Positions 44,643-56,784 are shown, counted from the first letter of the stretch. The stretch: 64,000 nt of DNA from Batkoa obscura (GCA_030770535.1 JASVEC010000057.1:89756-153755), one strand, 5' to 3'. Notes: generated by a model not told the origin, from the sequence alone. Program-made: numbers and translations.

Positions 44643-46380
44643 TTAATAAAACTTCTGCTTAAATTTGTTATCTAAACAAAATAAATCTAAGTATTTTTTA
44701 ATCCTCTCTAATCCTTTCTCAGCATCTATTTTTTCATTTTTACTTTCATTTTTTGTAATCTTAATTAATTCATTGTATATTACTATTGCTTGTAATTTAC
44801 TATGTTGAACAATTAATTTATTGATATTAATATCAATGTTCAATTCATCAAAATGAAGAATATTAATAAATACAAAAAAACAATAAATTAATTGATGATA
44901 ATAAGGTAATTGAAAATGAATTTGATGTTTTAAATTTAATTGCTTATTACTTTCTTTTGTATTGCTTTGAGTTACAAACTGTTGTTTAGTTTTGTTATAT
45001 TGTTTTCGATTTAAAAAATAATAAACTGCTTGATTTGATAATTCATATAATAATTCAAATTCTTTTATTGAAAACAAAGCAGGTTGTGGGATAATTAATA
45101 AGCTTGGATAGTACAATGTAATAGTAGTTAATTCAATTGATATATTCATATAAATATTAAATTCAATATTCTCTTCTTCTTTGTTATTCTCTTGAATTTC
45201 GTACTTTTTTTTCAATCTGCTTAATTTTACTAAACAATATTTTGATTCTTTATTACTCAATCTTAATTCTTGGTTGTTAATTTTATCACTCTCATTAAAC
45301 CCACTGTTTTGTTTTACTTTTTCAATCTTGGCTTGTAATTTAATATGACTTCATTTAGTTCTTTAATACATAATTCACCCTTTTCATCATCCTTTTGAGT
45401 TTTTTGATTTATTTTAAAAAATTGATATGGATCAATAGTATTAAATTTAATAGTTGGTATTTCTTTAATAGCTGAAGATATAATTAAATAGCTTAAGTGT
45501 AAAGTAATCCATAATCTTCTACCTCTTTTGATTTCTTTATAATGAATCTCCGATTCACTCAATTCCCCAAACTCTTGTTCATTCATATCAAATCTTAAAC
45601 ATTGTGCCATTCGAATACTCGATAATAAATATCTTTTTGCCAAAATGAAATTATAATGACTTAAACTTAAAAAAGACAATAAATTTAAACTAACTATTGT
45701 GTCATAACTTGGAGTATCATAAGCTTTAGATAACAATATTCTTATTTGTTTTAAACTTTGACCATAGATTTGAGTATGAGCACTAGTACCATGAGTAAGA
45801 GTAAAGCGAGCTATTACAGCTAAATAAACATAGGATAAGAGATTGGACTGTTGAGTAGTAACAAACAAAGGATTATCATTAGGTTGAAACCATAATTCAT
45901 AAGGATCAATGTGTGTAAAGAAGAATTGATTACCGTTTTGGAGAAATTTACCGTAATTACTAGAACAGGTGTTTTCATAATAAGTTAAACTAGGGCTATT
46001 TGAGTTAGTTAAATAAGCGGAAAAAAGATCTGTATAAAATTGAGATTTTTGAGTTAGTAATTGGAGTTTATTATCTTTAAGTGAATGAAGGTTAGATAAT
46101 TCTAGTTTTAGCCAGGAGATATAATCTATTATTAATAGAAGATGAAATTCATTTTAATACATCCTATTTATTTAATTATATTAAACTTACCGATCAATAC
46201 TTTATTACAACTCATTCTTTTCAAATCTTTAAAATTATTTTCAATCATAGCTTCTAATTCCATTATCTTTTTATTTAATATATCTACTCGACTTCGAACT
46301 CGCTTTTTTTGATATGGTATTAATTCTTTAATTAGTTCATCTTTGTTATAAGGGTTTGGTTTAAATTGAAGTTTTATCAT
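44643..46380 (-). CDS. Zinc-cluster-less fungal TF-domain protein (member 5), one frameshift
   Basis: Exon 1 46380-46191 (MIKLQFKPNPYNKDELIKEL ... KKRVRSRVDILNKKIMELE), a 65-nt intron 46190-46126 in the family's conserved phase-1 position, then exon 2 to TAA at 44643. The middle domain is LAVIARFTLTHGTSAHTQIY, ILLSKAYDTPSYDTIVSLNLLSFLSLS and SSIRMAQCLRFD. The coding length is one base short: near 45340-45352 the text changes frame between ELNEV and IKLQAKIEKVKQ, where paralogues need one extra base. The C-terminal half in the second frame is intact (TTITLYYPSLLIIPQPALF, LERIKKYLDLF). Either a single-base consensus error or a very recent lesion. Confidence 0.75.
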
Positions 46381-47099
46381 TTAAAAGAGAAAAAAGAAGT
46401 TAAAAAATTAGAGTGAATAAAGCCGAAAAGGGTATTAAATTAGACAATTCTTTTTGATAGAGACGGGGTATTTAATATTCAAAATTGAGATTGTAATTGT
46501 GATAAATTTATGATTTTTTTTGATAATCGATTTTACTCTATTTTGAAATTAATTTGTTGTATTAATTCCTTTAGAGTTATAAGTTATAAAATAAAGCTAA
46601 ATTGATTATCAAAAGAAACTAATTTCAATTCTAAAAGGAAATTCAATATTTATTCATTTATCTCTTTATTTGAAATAATGATAATAGTAATAAAATGGGA
46701 AGATTGATATCAAAAAACTTTGTAATATAACATGAAGCTGCATACCCCTCTTTTGTTACACCTAAAATCTTCAATGACATAGGGCCTTTACTCATATTTT
46801 TTGTAAATAAAGGCCTCATACTTAGAATGTAGAAATCAGTATTGACTGGTAATTTCTATACAGATTAACAATTCAGTTTCTTTTCTCATTAATGAACTTA
46901 TGGAATTTTGTTTATTCGATGCTTTTTTTCTCGGTAGATATTGTTCTCTACTATCTGATATATATTATGCAATTGAACATACATCTATGTATTAAAATCC
47001 AAATTATAGACAAAAGTTATCAATAGAGATGTCGAATCAAAAATTGAAAATATTATATTTTTTACTAAAGCTAATTATTTTTTATTTAACTATTCTACT
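46381..47099. other. Intergenic region
   Basis: Upstream of member 5. AT-rich, no supported gene. Confidence 0.45.
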
Positions 47100-47745
47100 T
47101 AATTGTCTGGAGTAAGAATTAGATTATTAACAGAAACGTGGATTGCACCTAAATTGATTTCTGCTTTTTGATATTCTTCCCTTAATGGGTACACTACAAT
47201 GGCCCAAGCTTGTCACTCTAAACTTTTAGTTATTAATTGTTATCTATTTGGTTGCAAGCATAGATATATATGACTTTGTCTCTCATATATTTTTAGATTG
47301 CAAATATAGTAAATTTTATTAGTTCACTTCTGATCCATATTTTAAATTAGCCCTCTTGGACTCTGATAATTAAAAATCGTTTTAGCTCTATTTATAGTTT
47401 ATTATCTAAAGTCTTCAAATTGCTCTTTTCCTTATTAACTGCCTCTTCAATCTGGATCCTTGATGGAATCTTCTATAATAGCAACTTTATGACAATAAAC
47501 TTCACATCTCCTGTATTTACTTTAGTCCTTTGATGGAAACCCTTAGCCTTTCGGGAATCCAAACATGTTTTTACTATTATCTTTAATTCCAGAACTGCCT
47601 CAAATTGGCTATATTACCTTTTTTCCTCCTCTGGTACTTATAGATCTAGTTGCACTTTAAATTCTTTCTAATATGAAATCTTGTCAAAATAAATTACTAC
47701 CTTGCTCTGATTGAGCTTGATATATTCACAAAAAAAAGTATTGAG
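47100..47745 (+). mobile_element. Possible LINE (non-LTR) relic
   Basis: Plus-strand readings in more than one frame give text like NCYLFGCKH followed by SHIFLDCKYSKFY, resembling the C-x-x(n)-C...H....C knuckle near the end of fungal LINE ORF2 proteins. Preceding text (RLRLLTTETWIAPKLISAFW) and following hydrophobic Trp/Leu-rich text also fit. The copy is full of stops, so this call is tentative; it could be another decayed gene. Confidence 0.25.
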
Positions 47746-47815
47746 ATATAAATTTAATTATTTTTTTGAAGATAGAAACTGTTTAATATACCTATCCTGA
47801 ATCTATTTAATAATA

Positions 47816-49375
47816 TCAATATAAATAATTGAAATATATTGTTATCTCTTCTATTAAACCTGATGATAAGTGAAATTGATGAATATAAGGTTTAATCTGA
47901 TTCAAAGCATTAACAGTATCGTTAACACATCTTTTATTGTTAAATTTAAATACCTTATCAAGATCTTTGAGTAATAATAAATAGTTTGTTTTTAATTCAT
48001 TAATCATCGGTATATCTTCCAATTGTAAACCTGATGCTTGATTTAATAAAGTAATAAGAACAAAAAAGGAATAGTACACTTGATAATAAAAAGTTAAATT
48101 TATATTAATTTAGGAATTATAGTTAGGATTAATATATTTCAATTTAGAAGAAACCTTGCAATCTAACTTATTATATAAGTTAATATTCAAACAGTAAGTG
48201 ATAACTTAGTCAGCATAATAAAATAGAATTGAACAAACTATGAATAAATCATAACCGATAGGTAATATAGTATTATAATACAATGTTGAATTGATACTTT
48301 AAAGTATCTTTTAAAAGTGGATTCATGATCGTTTACTTTCTCTTTTAATTCTTTGTTACTCTAATCACATTCACCTCTCGTCAACTTTCAATCTTTGATT
48401 ATATTTATTGAATAGTTAAACAGCTATCAATTTTGTTTTAAGATAAAATTAAACCATTGAATTGTATCTTAGAATAATCGCTATATGCTTCGTAAGTTCT
48501 TATTCCTTTTTTTCATGTATCTTTCAATTTTTATATTTATGTTGGTGAAAGCTTTAGTATTTAAATGTGGGTAGCTACTTATTAGTCTGTAGATTGCTTT
48601 TTTACTAATATTGTGTTTGTTTTGGCTTTACTTTCTATTAAAATTCGTAAAGGATCCTTGATTTCAAATTTAACAAAAGGCATATCTGGAATACAAGATG
48701 AGAGAAATGTATATTGTAAAGAATTTTCCAAATCTTTCTACATCGAGGTAATTTGTCACATCTAATATATGTGATATCTATCCTATCAAAAGAAGTATCG
48801 TTAATATCATATCCTAAGTATTAATCCGTTCTTATAACATCTAAAAAATAACACTTAGCAAGATTTTAATTGAAATGAGATAAACTAATGTAAGGTAATA
48901 AGTCTAAAACTATCACATAGCTATAGCTCGTATTGGAGTAATATTGGGGTAAAACTATTTTTATTCTGCAAAGTATTTCGATAAATTTGTTTATAAGATA
49001 TACTATCATGTAGAGAGCGAAACGAGAAAGAAGAACAATTAATGTGTAGGATAATATATTGGGTTTTTTATTCATTAAAATTGCCCTTAATCCAGATTCA
49101 TTTGACCATAAGTTAAAGAGACCAAAAATCAAGAAGAAATGTAGAGCCTTATTCTGAAAATTGATCATAGGGGTGCTCGATTGTCATGATGTTACCATTT
49201 CTCAATATTATATTAGTCATTCAAAGTAATAAAATAATATCAAAATTATGATTCCTCTACAATACAATCTCAAACTGGATAACTCCTTTTTTGGATTTCA
49301 TTGTTACTATATCTCTTCTCTCGATATATTATTTTAAACACTCTTCTAAACCTTTTTAAACACTCTAAAATCAAT
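47816..49375 (-). pseudogene. Decayed TF-like paralogue (member 6)
   Basis: Closest to the neighbouring member at 49598-51345. It shows YYSFFVLITLLNQASG, NALNQIKPYIHQFHL, IVLPQYYSNTSYSYVIVLDLLPYISLSHFN, and an upstream stretch equivalent to the start of exon 2. Exon 1 is absent. Many stops and indels break it. It lies directly 3' of its intact relative, with a MITE between them, as expected for an old tandem duplicate. Confidence 0.85.
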
Positions 49376-49405
49376 TAAACATTAGTAATAAAATAATCAC
49401 CATTT

Positions 49406-49502
49406 GGGGATGTTTTTTTTGATTTCATTATTTTTCCATTTTTTAAGCGCTATTTGAGTGGAAAAATTGTTAGTAAAACTCTTAAACACAAAAAACATCT
49501 CC
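49406..49502 (+). mobile_element. MITE between tandem TF-like copies
   Basis: GGGGATG to CATCTCC, flanks ATTT and ATAT (one difference). Confidence 0.9.
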
Positions 49503-49597
49503 ATATCTACTTTTTAAAAAAATACTAATAAATTTTGGATATAATAAAAATACAAATATAGTTAAGAAAAAATTCGATTTATTTAAATTTCTCTAAA

Positions 49598-51345
49598 TTA
49601 TTGATTAAGACATACTATTATCTCATCTATAAACTCTTTGGGCAACTGAAATCGATGAATACAACATCTAATTTGATTTAATGCATTAGTAGCATCATTT
49701 ACATATCTTTTATCCCTAGATTTTGATACACTAATGAGTTCATTAACTAATAATATGCATTTTACTTTTGATTCATCAATCATCCACATGTCTTCTTTAC
49801 ATAAACTCGAAGCATGATGTAATAGGTTAGCAAGTATAAAAAAACAAAAACAAAGCTTGTAGTAAAAAGGTATGTGAATATTAGCTTGGAATTTATGCCT
49901 TTTAGTGGAATCCTTATAACTCATCTTATTATCTAAGCTAATGTTTAAGCAATAAATAATTACCTGATTAGCGTGATGAAACAGTAATTTTAGTTCTCTT
50001 CTTTCGAATAAAACAGGTTGTGGATAAATCATAACTGATGGGTAATAAAGTACTATACTAGTATAATGAATCATTAATTTAAGATACCTTCTAGAATTAA
50101 ACTCATAATCATTGATTTTTTCAATTAATTCTTGCCTATCATATTCACATTCATCTTTTATTAAGTTTTGATCCTGAATTAAGTTATACATTATAGTAAA
50201 GCAATTTATAAATTCTTTTTGAGGTAAAATCAAAGCATTGGTAGGTATCTTTGAAAAATCTTTAACTGATTTATAAGTTTCTTTTATTTGTTGCATGTGA
50301 ATTGATATTTTTATATATATTTCAATGAAGTCTTTGATATATAAATATGAAACTTCACTGATGGCCTTGTAGCTTATTTCTCTATTACTGTTATAATATT
50401 TTTTTTGATTTTTTCTAAAAAATTGTAAGATATCTTTGACTTCAAATTTAATGACTGGCATATTTAGAATACGAGAAGAAAGAACTAAATAGAAAAGATA
50501 TAAAATTTTCCAAACCCTTCTACCTCGTAGTAACTCATCATATCTTGTACAATTAACATTTATCATATGAAATGAAAAACTATCAATATCGTAATTTAAG
50601 CATTGAGCCATTCTTATAGCATTCAAAAGATGTTGTTTAGCAAGATTAAAATTATAATGTGACAAACTGATATAACATAATAATCCTAAAGCTACTACAT
50701 GATTGTAGCTTGGATTTGAATAACACTGATGTAAGGTTGCTTTTACTCCTTGTAAAGATTTCCCATATATTTCTTTATAAGCTATACCTTTATGTGAAAG
50801 AGTAAAGCGAGCAAGTAGTGCCATTAAAGTATAAGATAATATGTTGGGCTCTTTTCTTATTAATATTTCCCTTAAAGTGAGTTCATTAAACCATAAATTA
50901 TATGGATCTACAACATTCAAGAAAAAAACAGAACCCTGTTCTAAAAATCGACCATAAGGTTGATATGCTCCTATTATATTGCTATTTCTCAATGCTATCT
51001 TAGTCATTGAAATCTTTGAAAAAATATCAAGATTATGATTTCTTTGTAATATAATCTCAAGTTGGGTGATCTTTTTTTGAATTTCTTTATTACTATATCT
51101 CTTCTCTCGATATATTATTGTGAATTCTTTTTCAAGCCATTTTAGATAGTCTAAAAATTAAATTAGATTAAATCAAACACTATAAAGATAATAAACTAAT
51201 TACCGTTTATTTTTTGTTTAAGTTCTAAATTCGAATAAGTATCCAATTGTTGAAATATCTTATTTAACGTACAATCAATGTCATCTAGTTTCGATTTTAA
51301 TAAACCTACTCTACTCCTTATTCTCATTTTTGAGTTTAATTTCAT
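49598..51345 (-). CDS. Zinc-cluster-less fungal TF-domain protein (member 7)
   Basis: Exon 1 51345-51204 (142 nt, MKLNSKMRIRSRVGLLKSKL...), a 53-nt GTAATT...TTTTAG intron 51203-51151 that contains stops, and exon 2 51150-49598; about 564 residues. The splice restores DYLKWLEKEF, equivalent to EYLKW of relatives. The middle domain reads LSYTLMALLARFTLSH, IYGKSLQGVKATL, VVALGLLCYISLSHYNFNLA and NAIRMAQCLNYD; the C-terminal landmark is QIRCCIHRFQLP. Because its intron cannot be read through, this gene proves that the position is an intron, and it guides the models of members 2 and 8. The conserved promoter-like block is about 97 bp upstream. Confidence 0.85.
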
Positions 51346-52613
51346 AATTGATTTCTTATTTTCCTTTTAGCTTTATATAGTGCTATTCTATTGTAGCTTA
51401 TTTTGAGTTATACATAGAAAATAAAAGGTACAGAAATGCATTTTAATGATAATAAAACTTCAGTAATTAAGCATAAGAAAGTAAAAAAATGCTAGAACGC
51501 ATTTACTTGTTTTAGTACTCGTTAACAATTTTTCTATTTTTATGCAAATCGAAATAAATCACTGAGCTAAAAAAGGGCATTTTTGTTAAATTCTAATTTA
51601 GGAAGGGGATTGATATTAATATAGTAAAGAACTTGCTGACTTAATCAAGGCTTTTATGCCTTGATTGAGCTCTTTGCTGCTTAAATGATAATATTTTGCA
51701 AATAATTAGTTTATCAGATAACTTTTCTAACTTTAATAGAATGTTTGTCCATTAGAGCCCAAGCTTTATGATTAAGACTAACAATGATCCTTTATAACTT
51801 GTTTTCAAGTATTAAGGCAATGGAAACAAAAATATTAAATTTAACATTTTCTAAAAACCTTTTATTTTATTTATCATTTTTGTTTGTTTAAGTTTTATTG
51901 CATTTTAGTTAATTTGCTTTTTTTGTAAATATATACGGTAAAAGTTAAAAATTTTTTGAAGTAGATGTCAGAGAGAATTGAAACCCAAATCTTTTCTAAA
52001 TGTCATTGAAGAGAATCATTATGTACAATGCTCCTGTTTAAAAGATAGTCCGACTCAATTAGATTAAAGTATGTTCTAACGTTTCTAGAAGTATAATACT
52101 AAAGTTTATTTTACTTTTTATAAAATAGTTTATACTTTTGAAATGTTAATAAATTTAAATATTTGAAAATGATATAGCTACATTAGAACAAAGTAAATGA
52201 TCAGTTTTTTTAAGATTAACTTTAAGCTTGATATGATATCTCTTTCTTCGCTCATTTATTTAGACTAAAAAAGTATATTTAATATTTATAACATACTATT
52301 GATTCCCCGCATGAAGCAACGTTAGTGTTTCTATTACAAGGTTAGTTTCCTTGAGATGGATGCCTTCTATCTAGTTAATTGATTAAAAATATACTATGTT
52401 ATTATAAGAAAGTTTACTGAATTCAATGTTTTAATGCTAATATATATTTTGTGTTTTAGTTGTAATATGTTATAAATATTTAAATACATAGCGTTTCGAA
52501 ATTTCCTTTCATAAGTTTATCACTATATTTCAGAAGCATAAAAGAGCTCTATACTTATGTTTTCAAAAATATTGAGCATTTTAAATTTTAAATTTAAGTT
52601 TCGTTTAATTTAT
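51346..52613. other. Upstream region of member 7, duplicated unit A
   Basis: About 1.2 kb that partly aligns with the regions upstream of members 8 and 9. Shared pieces include TTTTCTAAATGTCATTGAAG near 51991, a GAAGCAACGTTAGTG stretch near 52313 and the promoter-like block at 51441-51505. No intact gene. Confidence 0.5.
51441..51505 (-). promoter_or_regulatory. Conserved promoter-proximal block
   Basis: Read on the minus strand: GCGTTCTAGCATTT, then TTATGCTTAATT, then GTTTTA and TCATTA, about 97 bp before the ATG at 51345. Confidence 0.6.
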
Positions 52614-52714
52614 GATGAAAGTATTCTTTCGGTTTCATTACTTTTTTCATCTTTTAGGCATTGCTTGAGTGGAAAAATTGTTAGTATAATTCTTAAGCAA
52701 AAAAATGCATCCCA
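52614..52714 (+). mobile_element. Diverged MITE
   Basis: Left tip degraded (GATGAAAG); core CGGTTTCATTACTTTTTTCA and right end GCATCCCA then ATAT are present. Confidence 0.8.
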
Positions 52715-53003
52715 ATATATTAAATTAGATACTTAATCATCACTTTTCTTTTTAATATTTTTATGTAATTAAAAGCTTTACTTTAAGTTCTTTTTGTATG
52801 TTAACGATAGCTGAACTAACTGTATCCTTTATACTTTTTTAATGCCATCTTTAATACTTAATAGCAGCTTTTTACTGGGTATATTTCTATCTAGCATTAT
52901 TTTATTTTATTAAGTGGTATTTTAAGATTCAAAGGAGAGGTTATTAAAAACTAAGTTCGTACTTTATTTGATCGATCCAATAGCGGAAGTGGCATCAGTA
53001 TTT

Positions 53004-53101
53004 GGGAACGTCTTTTTGATTTAAGAATTTTACTAGCAATCCTTTCGCTCAAATAGTGTTTAAAAAATGGAAAAGGTAATGAAATCAAAAAAAACACTCC
53101 C
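53004..53101 (-). mobile_element. MITE, GGGG-TGT family
   Basis: GGGAACG to CACTCCC, flanks ATTT/ATAT. Confidence 0.88.
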
Positions 53102-53851
53102 ATATAAAAATAAAGTTTATATAAAATTAAATAACAAAATATTTTATTTATTTTTATCTCAAATAAATTAACCTTGAATGCTTTGTTAACTATAAAGCAT
53201 ATATATAATACTAAAGATATAGCTAAACTATTGGTAGAACGTTTCTGTAAGATCAAGTAGCAAGTCCAACTGTTTACTGTCCTTTGAAGAGTTATGAAAT
53301 CAATGATAAGTAACTTAGGGTCCCTGCTTCTATGGTACTTTCTATCGATTTACAAGGAAGGAATAGTGGTTGATATGGGGATGTTTAAAAGCCCAAAGTG
53401 GGAGACTGTAAAGCTTTTATGAACTAATTAAACCAGTAAAAATAATAAAAATTTTGAGGAACATTGGGAAATCTGAAATATTGACAATAACCTCGAGGAT
53501 TAGATAAGCTAAGGGGTGGTAAATATTTAAATTTATGAGCTAATCATTTAGGTTTGCTTGATGTATTTGGACATGTTTCATTTTTTATATTAATCTATTA
53601 TATTTTTTTAAAGTTCAAATTGCTTATAAATGGATGTTATTAATATTGATAGTATAAGTTCCACACTTTGTCTATTCAAAAAAAGCCGGATATCTGTTAC
53701 TTCATTATATTTTTTTCACTAATACTACTCTCTCTACAAAATCATTCTTTTCTTTAAAGCTCATTACAGAAATAATTGATTTGATGAAATATAATGTAGT
53801 AAAATAAGTATCATTTTATATAGTCCAATATGAATTTGGATAAATACATAC

Positions 53852-53947
53852 AGGGGTGTTTTTTTGGCTTCATTACTTTCTCTATCTTTTAAGCGTTATT
53901 TAAATGGAAAAACTATCACTGAAATTTGAATATAAAAATACATCCCT
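53852..53947 (+). mobile_element. MITE, GGGG-TGT family
   Basis: AGGGGTG to CATCCCT, flanks ATAC/ATAT. Confidence 0.88.
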
Positions 53948-54045
53948 ATATATATCATTTTAATAGATAATAGTAACAATAATAAACAAATAAAAAGATA
54001 AAAACTAATGTTAGATTCAAATTTATTATAATAAAACTAGTAAAC

Positions 54046-55788
54046 TTAATTTAAATAGATAGATATCTTTTCTATTAAATCTGAAGGGAGTTGGAATCGA
54101 TGGATACAGTATTTAATTTGATTTAAAGCATTATTAGAATCTTTAGCATGTCGTTTATCATTAGATTTCGATACGTTATAAAGCTCTTGAACTAATAATA
54201 CACATTTAATTTTTGATTCATTAAATAATAACCTATCCTCCTCGCACAAATTGGAAGTATGATGTAATAAATTGGTAAGTGCAAAAAAAGGATAACACAT
54301 TTGATAATAAAAAGGGATACTAATATTGGATTGAAATGGAAGTTTGGGACCAAATTGTCGTATTCTAGTAAACTTTTTTGATTTTAATTTTTTATTTAAG
54401 CCGATATTTAAACAATAGGTAATAACTTGATTAGAATAATGAAATAGTAGCTTTAATTTTGACTTTTCAAAGTGAACAGGTTGTGGATAAATCATAATAC
54501 ATGGATAATATAGTATAATACTAACATGTTGTATCAATACTTTAAGATATCGTTTGAAATTAAATTCATAGCTATTAGTTCTTTCATTTAATTCTTTTCT
54601 AGTATAATGACTTTCATCTCTTATTAACTTTTGATCTTGAATTAAATTCTTTAGCATACCCAAACAATTCGTAAATTCATTTTGAGGTAAAATTAAAGCA
54701 TCGATCGGTAGCTTTGAATAATCCTTAATTGATTTGTAAGTCTCTTTCACTTTTTGTATGTGAGTTGTTATCTTTACTTTCACATCAATATAATCTTGAA
54801 TATATACATAAGGTAACTCGCTTACAGCCTTATAATCTATTTCATTATCACGTTTACTTTGATTCTCAATAGTAAATGGTAGGGGATCTTTGACTTCAAA
54901 TTTAATGAAAGGCATATCTGGAATACTAGCCGAAAGAACTATATAGGTGAGATGAAGAGTTTTCCATATGTTATTGCCTTCAAATAGTTTATTATATCTT
55001 GTAAATGTAACATCTATTGTATTAAATAAAGAATTATTTATATCGTAACCTAAACATTGAGCCATCCTTACTGCATCTAAAAAATATCGTTTAGTAAGGT
55101 CATAGTTAGAGTGAGATAAACTAATATAAGATAATAAGCCTAAAGCTACCACACAATTATAGCTTGGATTAGAATAAGACTGGGGTAAAGTTGCTTTTAT
55201 TCCCTTCAATGACTTTCCATAAATTTGTTTATAGCATATACTATTATGTGGAAGTGTAAACCGAGAAAGGACAGCAATTAAAGCATATGACAATATATTT
55301 GGTTCATTTTTTGTTAAAATCTCTCTCAAGTTAAACTTATCTAACCATAATCTAAATGGATCTACAATTTTATGGAAAAAAAGAGGACCATGCTTTAAAA
55401 AGTGATAATAAGCTTGATCTATTTTTACTATATCGCTATTTTCCAATACTGCATTGATTATCAGAGGTGATAAAACAATACTAACATTGGAATCCTTTTG
55501 TAACATAAGCTCATAATTGGAAATCCTTTTAAGAATTTCACTATTACTATACCTTCTTTCTCGATTTATTATTATAAATTCCTTTTTGACCCACTTTAAA
55601 TACTCTAGTAATAAATTAAATATTAAAGAAATAATAGAACAATTACCATTTACTTTTCGTTTGAATTCTAAGTTCGAATGTGAGTCTAGTTGTTTAAATA
55701 TATTATTTAATGTATGATCAATTCCATCTAATTTTGACTTTACTAAATCCACCTTGCTTCTTATCCCCACTTTTGGCTTTAACTCCAT
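54046..55788 (-). CDS. Zinc-cluster-less fungal TF-domain protein (member 8)
   Basis: Open over 580 codons, but family comparison gives exon 1 55788-55647 (142 nt), a 42-nt GTAATT...ACTAG intron 55646-55605 without stops and in frame, and exon 2 55604-54046; spliced length about 566 residues. The N-terminus is KVGIRSRVDLVKSKLDG. The middle domain contains PNILSYALIAVLSRFTLP, IYGKSLKGIKATL and DAVRMAQCLGYD; the C-terminus QIKYCIHRFQLP. Bases 55046-55425 are identical to 58460-58839 in member 9, while the rest of the two genes is clearly diverged. The promoter-like block is about 95 bp upstream. Confidence 0.83.
   Translation of the reverse strand: MELKPKVGIRSKVDLVKSKLDGIDHTLNNIFKQLDSHSNLEFKRKVNGNCSIISLIFNLLLEYLKWVKKEFIIINRERRYSNSEILKRISNYELMLQKDSNVSIVLSPLIINAVLENSDIVKIDQAYYHFLKHGPLFFHKIVDPFRLWLDKFNLREILTKNEPNILSYALIAVLSRFTLPHNSICYKQIYGKSLKGIKATLPQSYSNPSYNCVVALGLLSYISLSHSNYDLTKRYFLDAVRMAQCLGYDINNSLFNTIDVTFTRYNKLFEGNNIWKTLHLTYIVLSASIPDMPFIKFEVKDPLPFTIENQSKRDNEIDYKAVSELPYVYIQDYIDVKVKITTHIQKVKETYKSIKDYSKLPIDALILPQNEFTNCLGMLKNLIQDQKLIRDESHYTRKELNERTNSYEFNFKRYLKVLIQHVSIILYYPCIMIYPQPVHFEKSKLKLLFHYSNQVITYCLNIGLNKKLKSKKFTRIRQFGPKLPFQSNISIPFYYQMCYPFFALTNLLHHTSNLCEEDRLLFNESKIKCVLLVQELYNVSKSNDKRHAKDSNNALNQIKYCIHRFQLPSDLIEKISIYLN
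55046..55425 (-). repeat. 380-bp tract identical to 58460-58839
   Basis: Every base matches between the two genes across 380 bp. It covers the middle-homology-like domain from AYYHFLKHG to CLGY, with divergence on both sides. Confidence 0.95.
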
Positions 55789-55880
55789 AATTGAATTTTC
55801 TATTATCCTTCACTTTAATATTATTTTAAATTGTGTTAAAATCATTTGAAAATAAAATGATAAGCAAAGGATGGAAATGC

Positions 55881-55940
55881 TTTTTAATGAAAACCATGGT
55901 AGAATTAAGCATAAAATACCAAATGCTAAATTGCATTTTC
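55881..55940 (-). promoter_or_regulatory. Conserved promoter-proximal block
   Basis: On the minus strand: TTTAGCATTTGG, TTTTATGCTTAATTCTA, GTTTTCATTA, about 95 bp before the ATG at 55788. Confidence 0.6.
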
Positions 55941-56784
55941 TGTTTCATTATTTATCTAATAATATTATATATTTTATGCTAAAAGTGACCAGAATATCAA
56001 ATCGATCAAACATTCTCACTATAAATTCTTGCAAAAAAGATTTTGATGACGTAATAAACATATTACCACTACAATAAAGACATAGACATCACTAATTTTT
56101 TTATGCTTAATCCTGTTTAATCAAGTGCGATTTGATTAGTAATTACCTCAATAGATGTACTATTCTAATTTAATTTGACAAAATAGCTGCATATCAGAGA
56201 ATAAATTTATTAATATATTTGTCTTCTTTAAATATAATGAATTTATTACAATTCGATTTATTTGCTTTGTACATAAACAAATCGTAAGGAGCAATAAAAA
56301 GCTGGAGTAAATGCCAAGGGATTTGGGATACTCACATTATCTTTTCTGAATGTCATTAAAGATAATACCCAAATGCAATTAAATCTCAATATTAGTAAGA
56401 TATATTATCCATTTGGTTAAAAGTATTATATAACGTTATTAGAGATGCAGACCGGAAGTTTTATTCAACTTTCATTGGAGTGAATTATATTATAAGAGTG
56501 CTTATCTACTTTGCTATTGTAATATATGTGACTATATTAGAATAAAGCAAGCAATAAGATCTTTTCAAAACTAACACTAAGGTTGATATAGTAGCTTATC
56601 ATTTGCCTTACTTAGTTAAAGTCTTGGTTTGTTATGATTTATTGTGATTTAGTCTATTAATATACGATCAATTATTTTTATAGAAGCAATTACTAGACTT
56701 GTATTATAAGGTTGTCCACCCTGGATTAAATTCTTTCTATTTGGTAAATTGGTCAAATAAATGCTATATCGTTGAAAATAATAT
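55941..56784. other. Upstream region of member 8, duplicated unit B
   Basis: Aligns in pieces with the regions upstream of members 7 and 9, for example CTTTTCTGAATGTCATTAAA near 56340 and a GAAGCAATTACTAG stretch near 56683. No intact gene. Confidence 0.5.

Larger units (their letters stand above)
52715..54045. other. Intergenic region with MITEs
   Basis: Between members 7 and 8. Apart from the MITEs at 53004 and 53852 and a lone GGGGATGTTT tip near 53377, no gene recognised. Confidence 0.5.

Noticed and set aside
52951-53256. 101-codon minus-strand frame
   Set aside because: Contains a MITE (text FFLISLPFPFFKHYL) and lacks other support.
53371-53386. Lone GATATGGGGATGTTT as a MITE end
   Set aside because: No core or second end follows; could be a fragment or chance.
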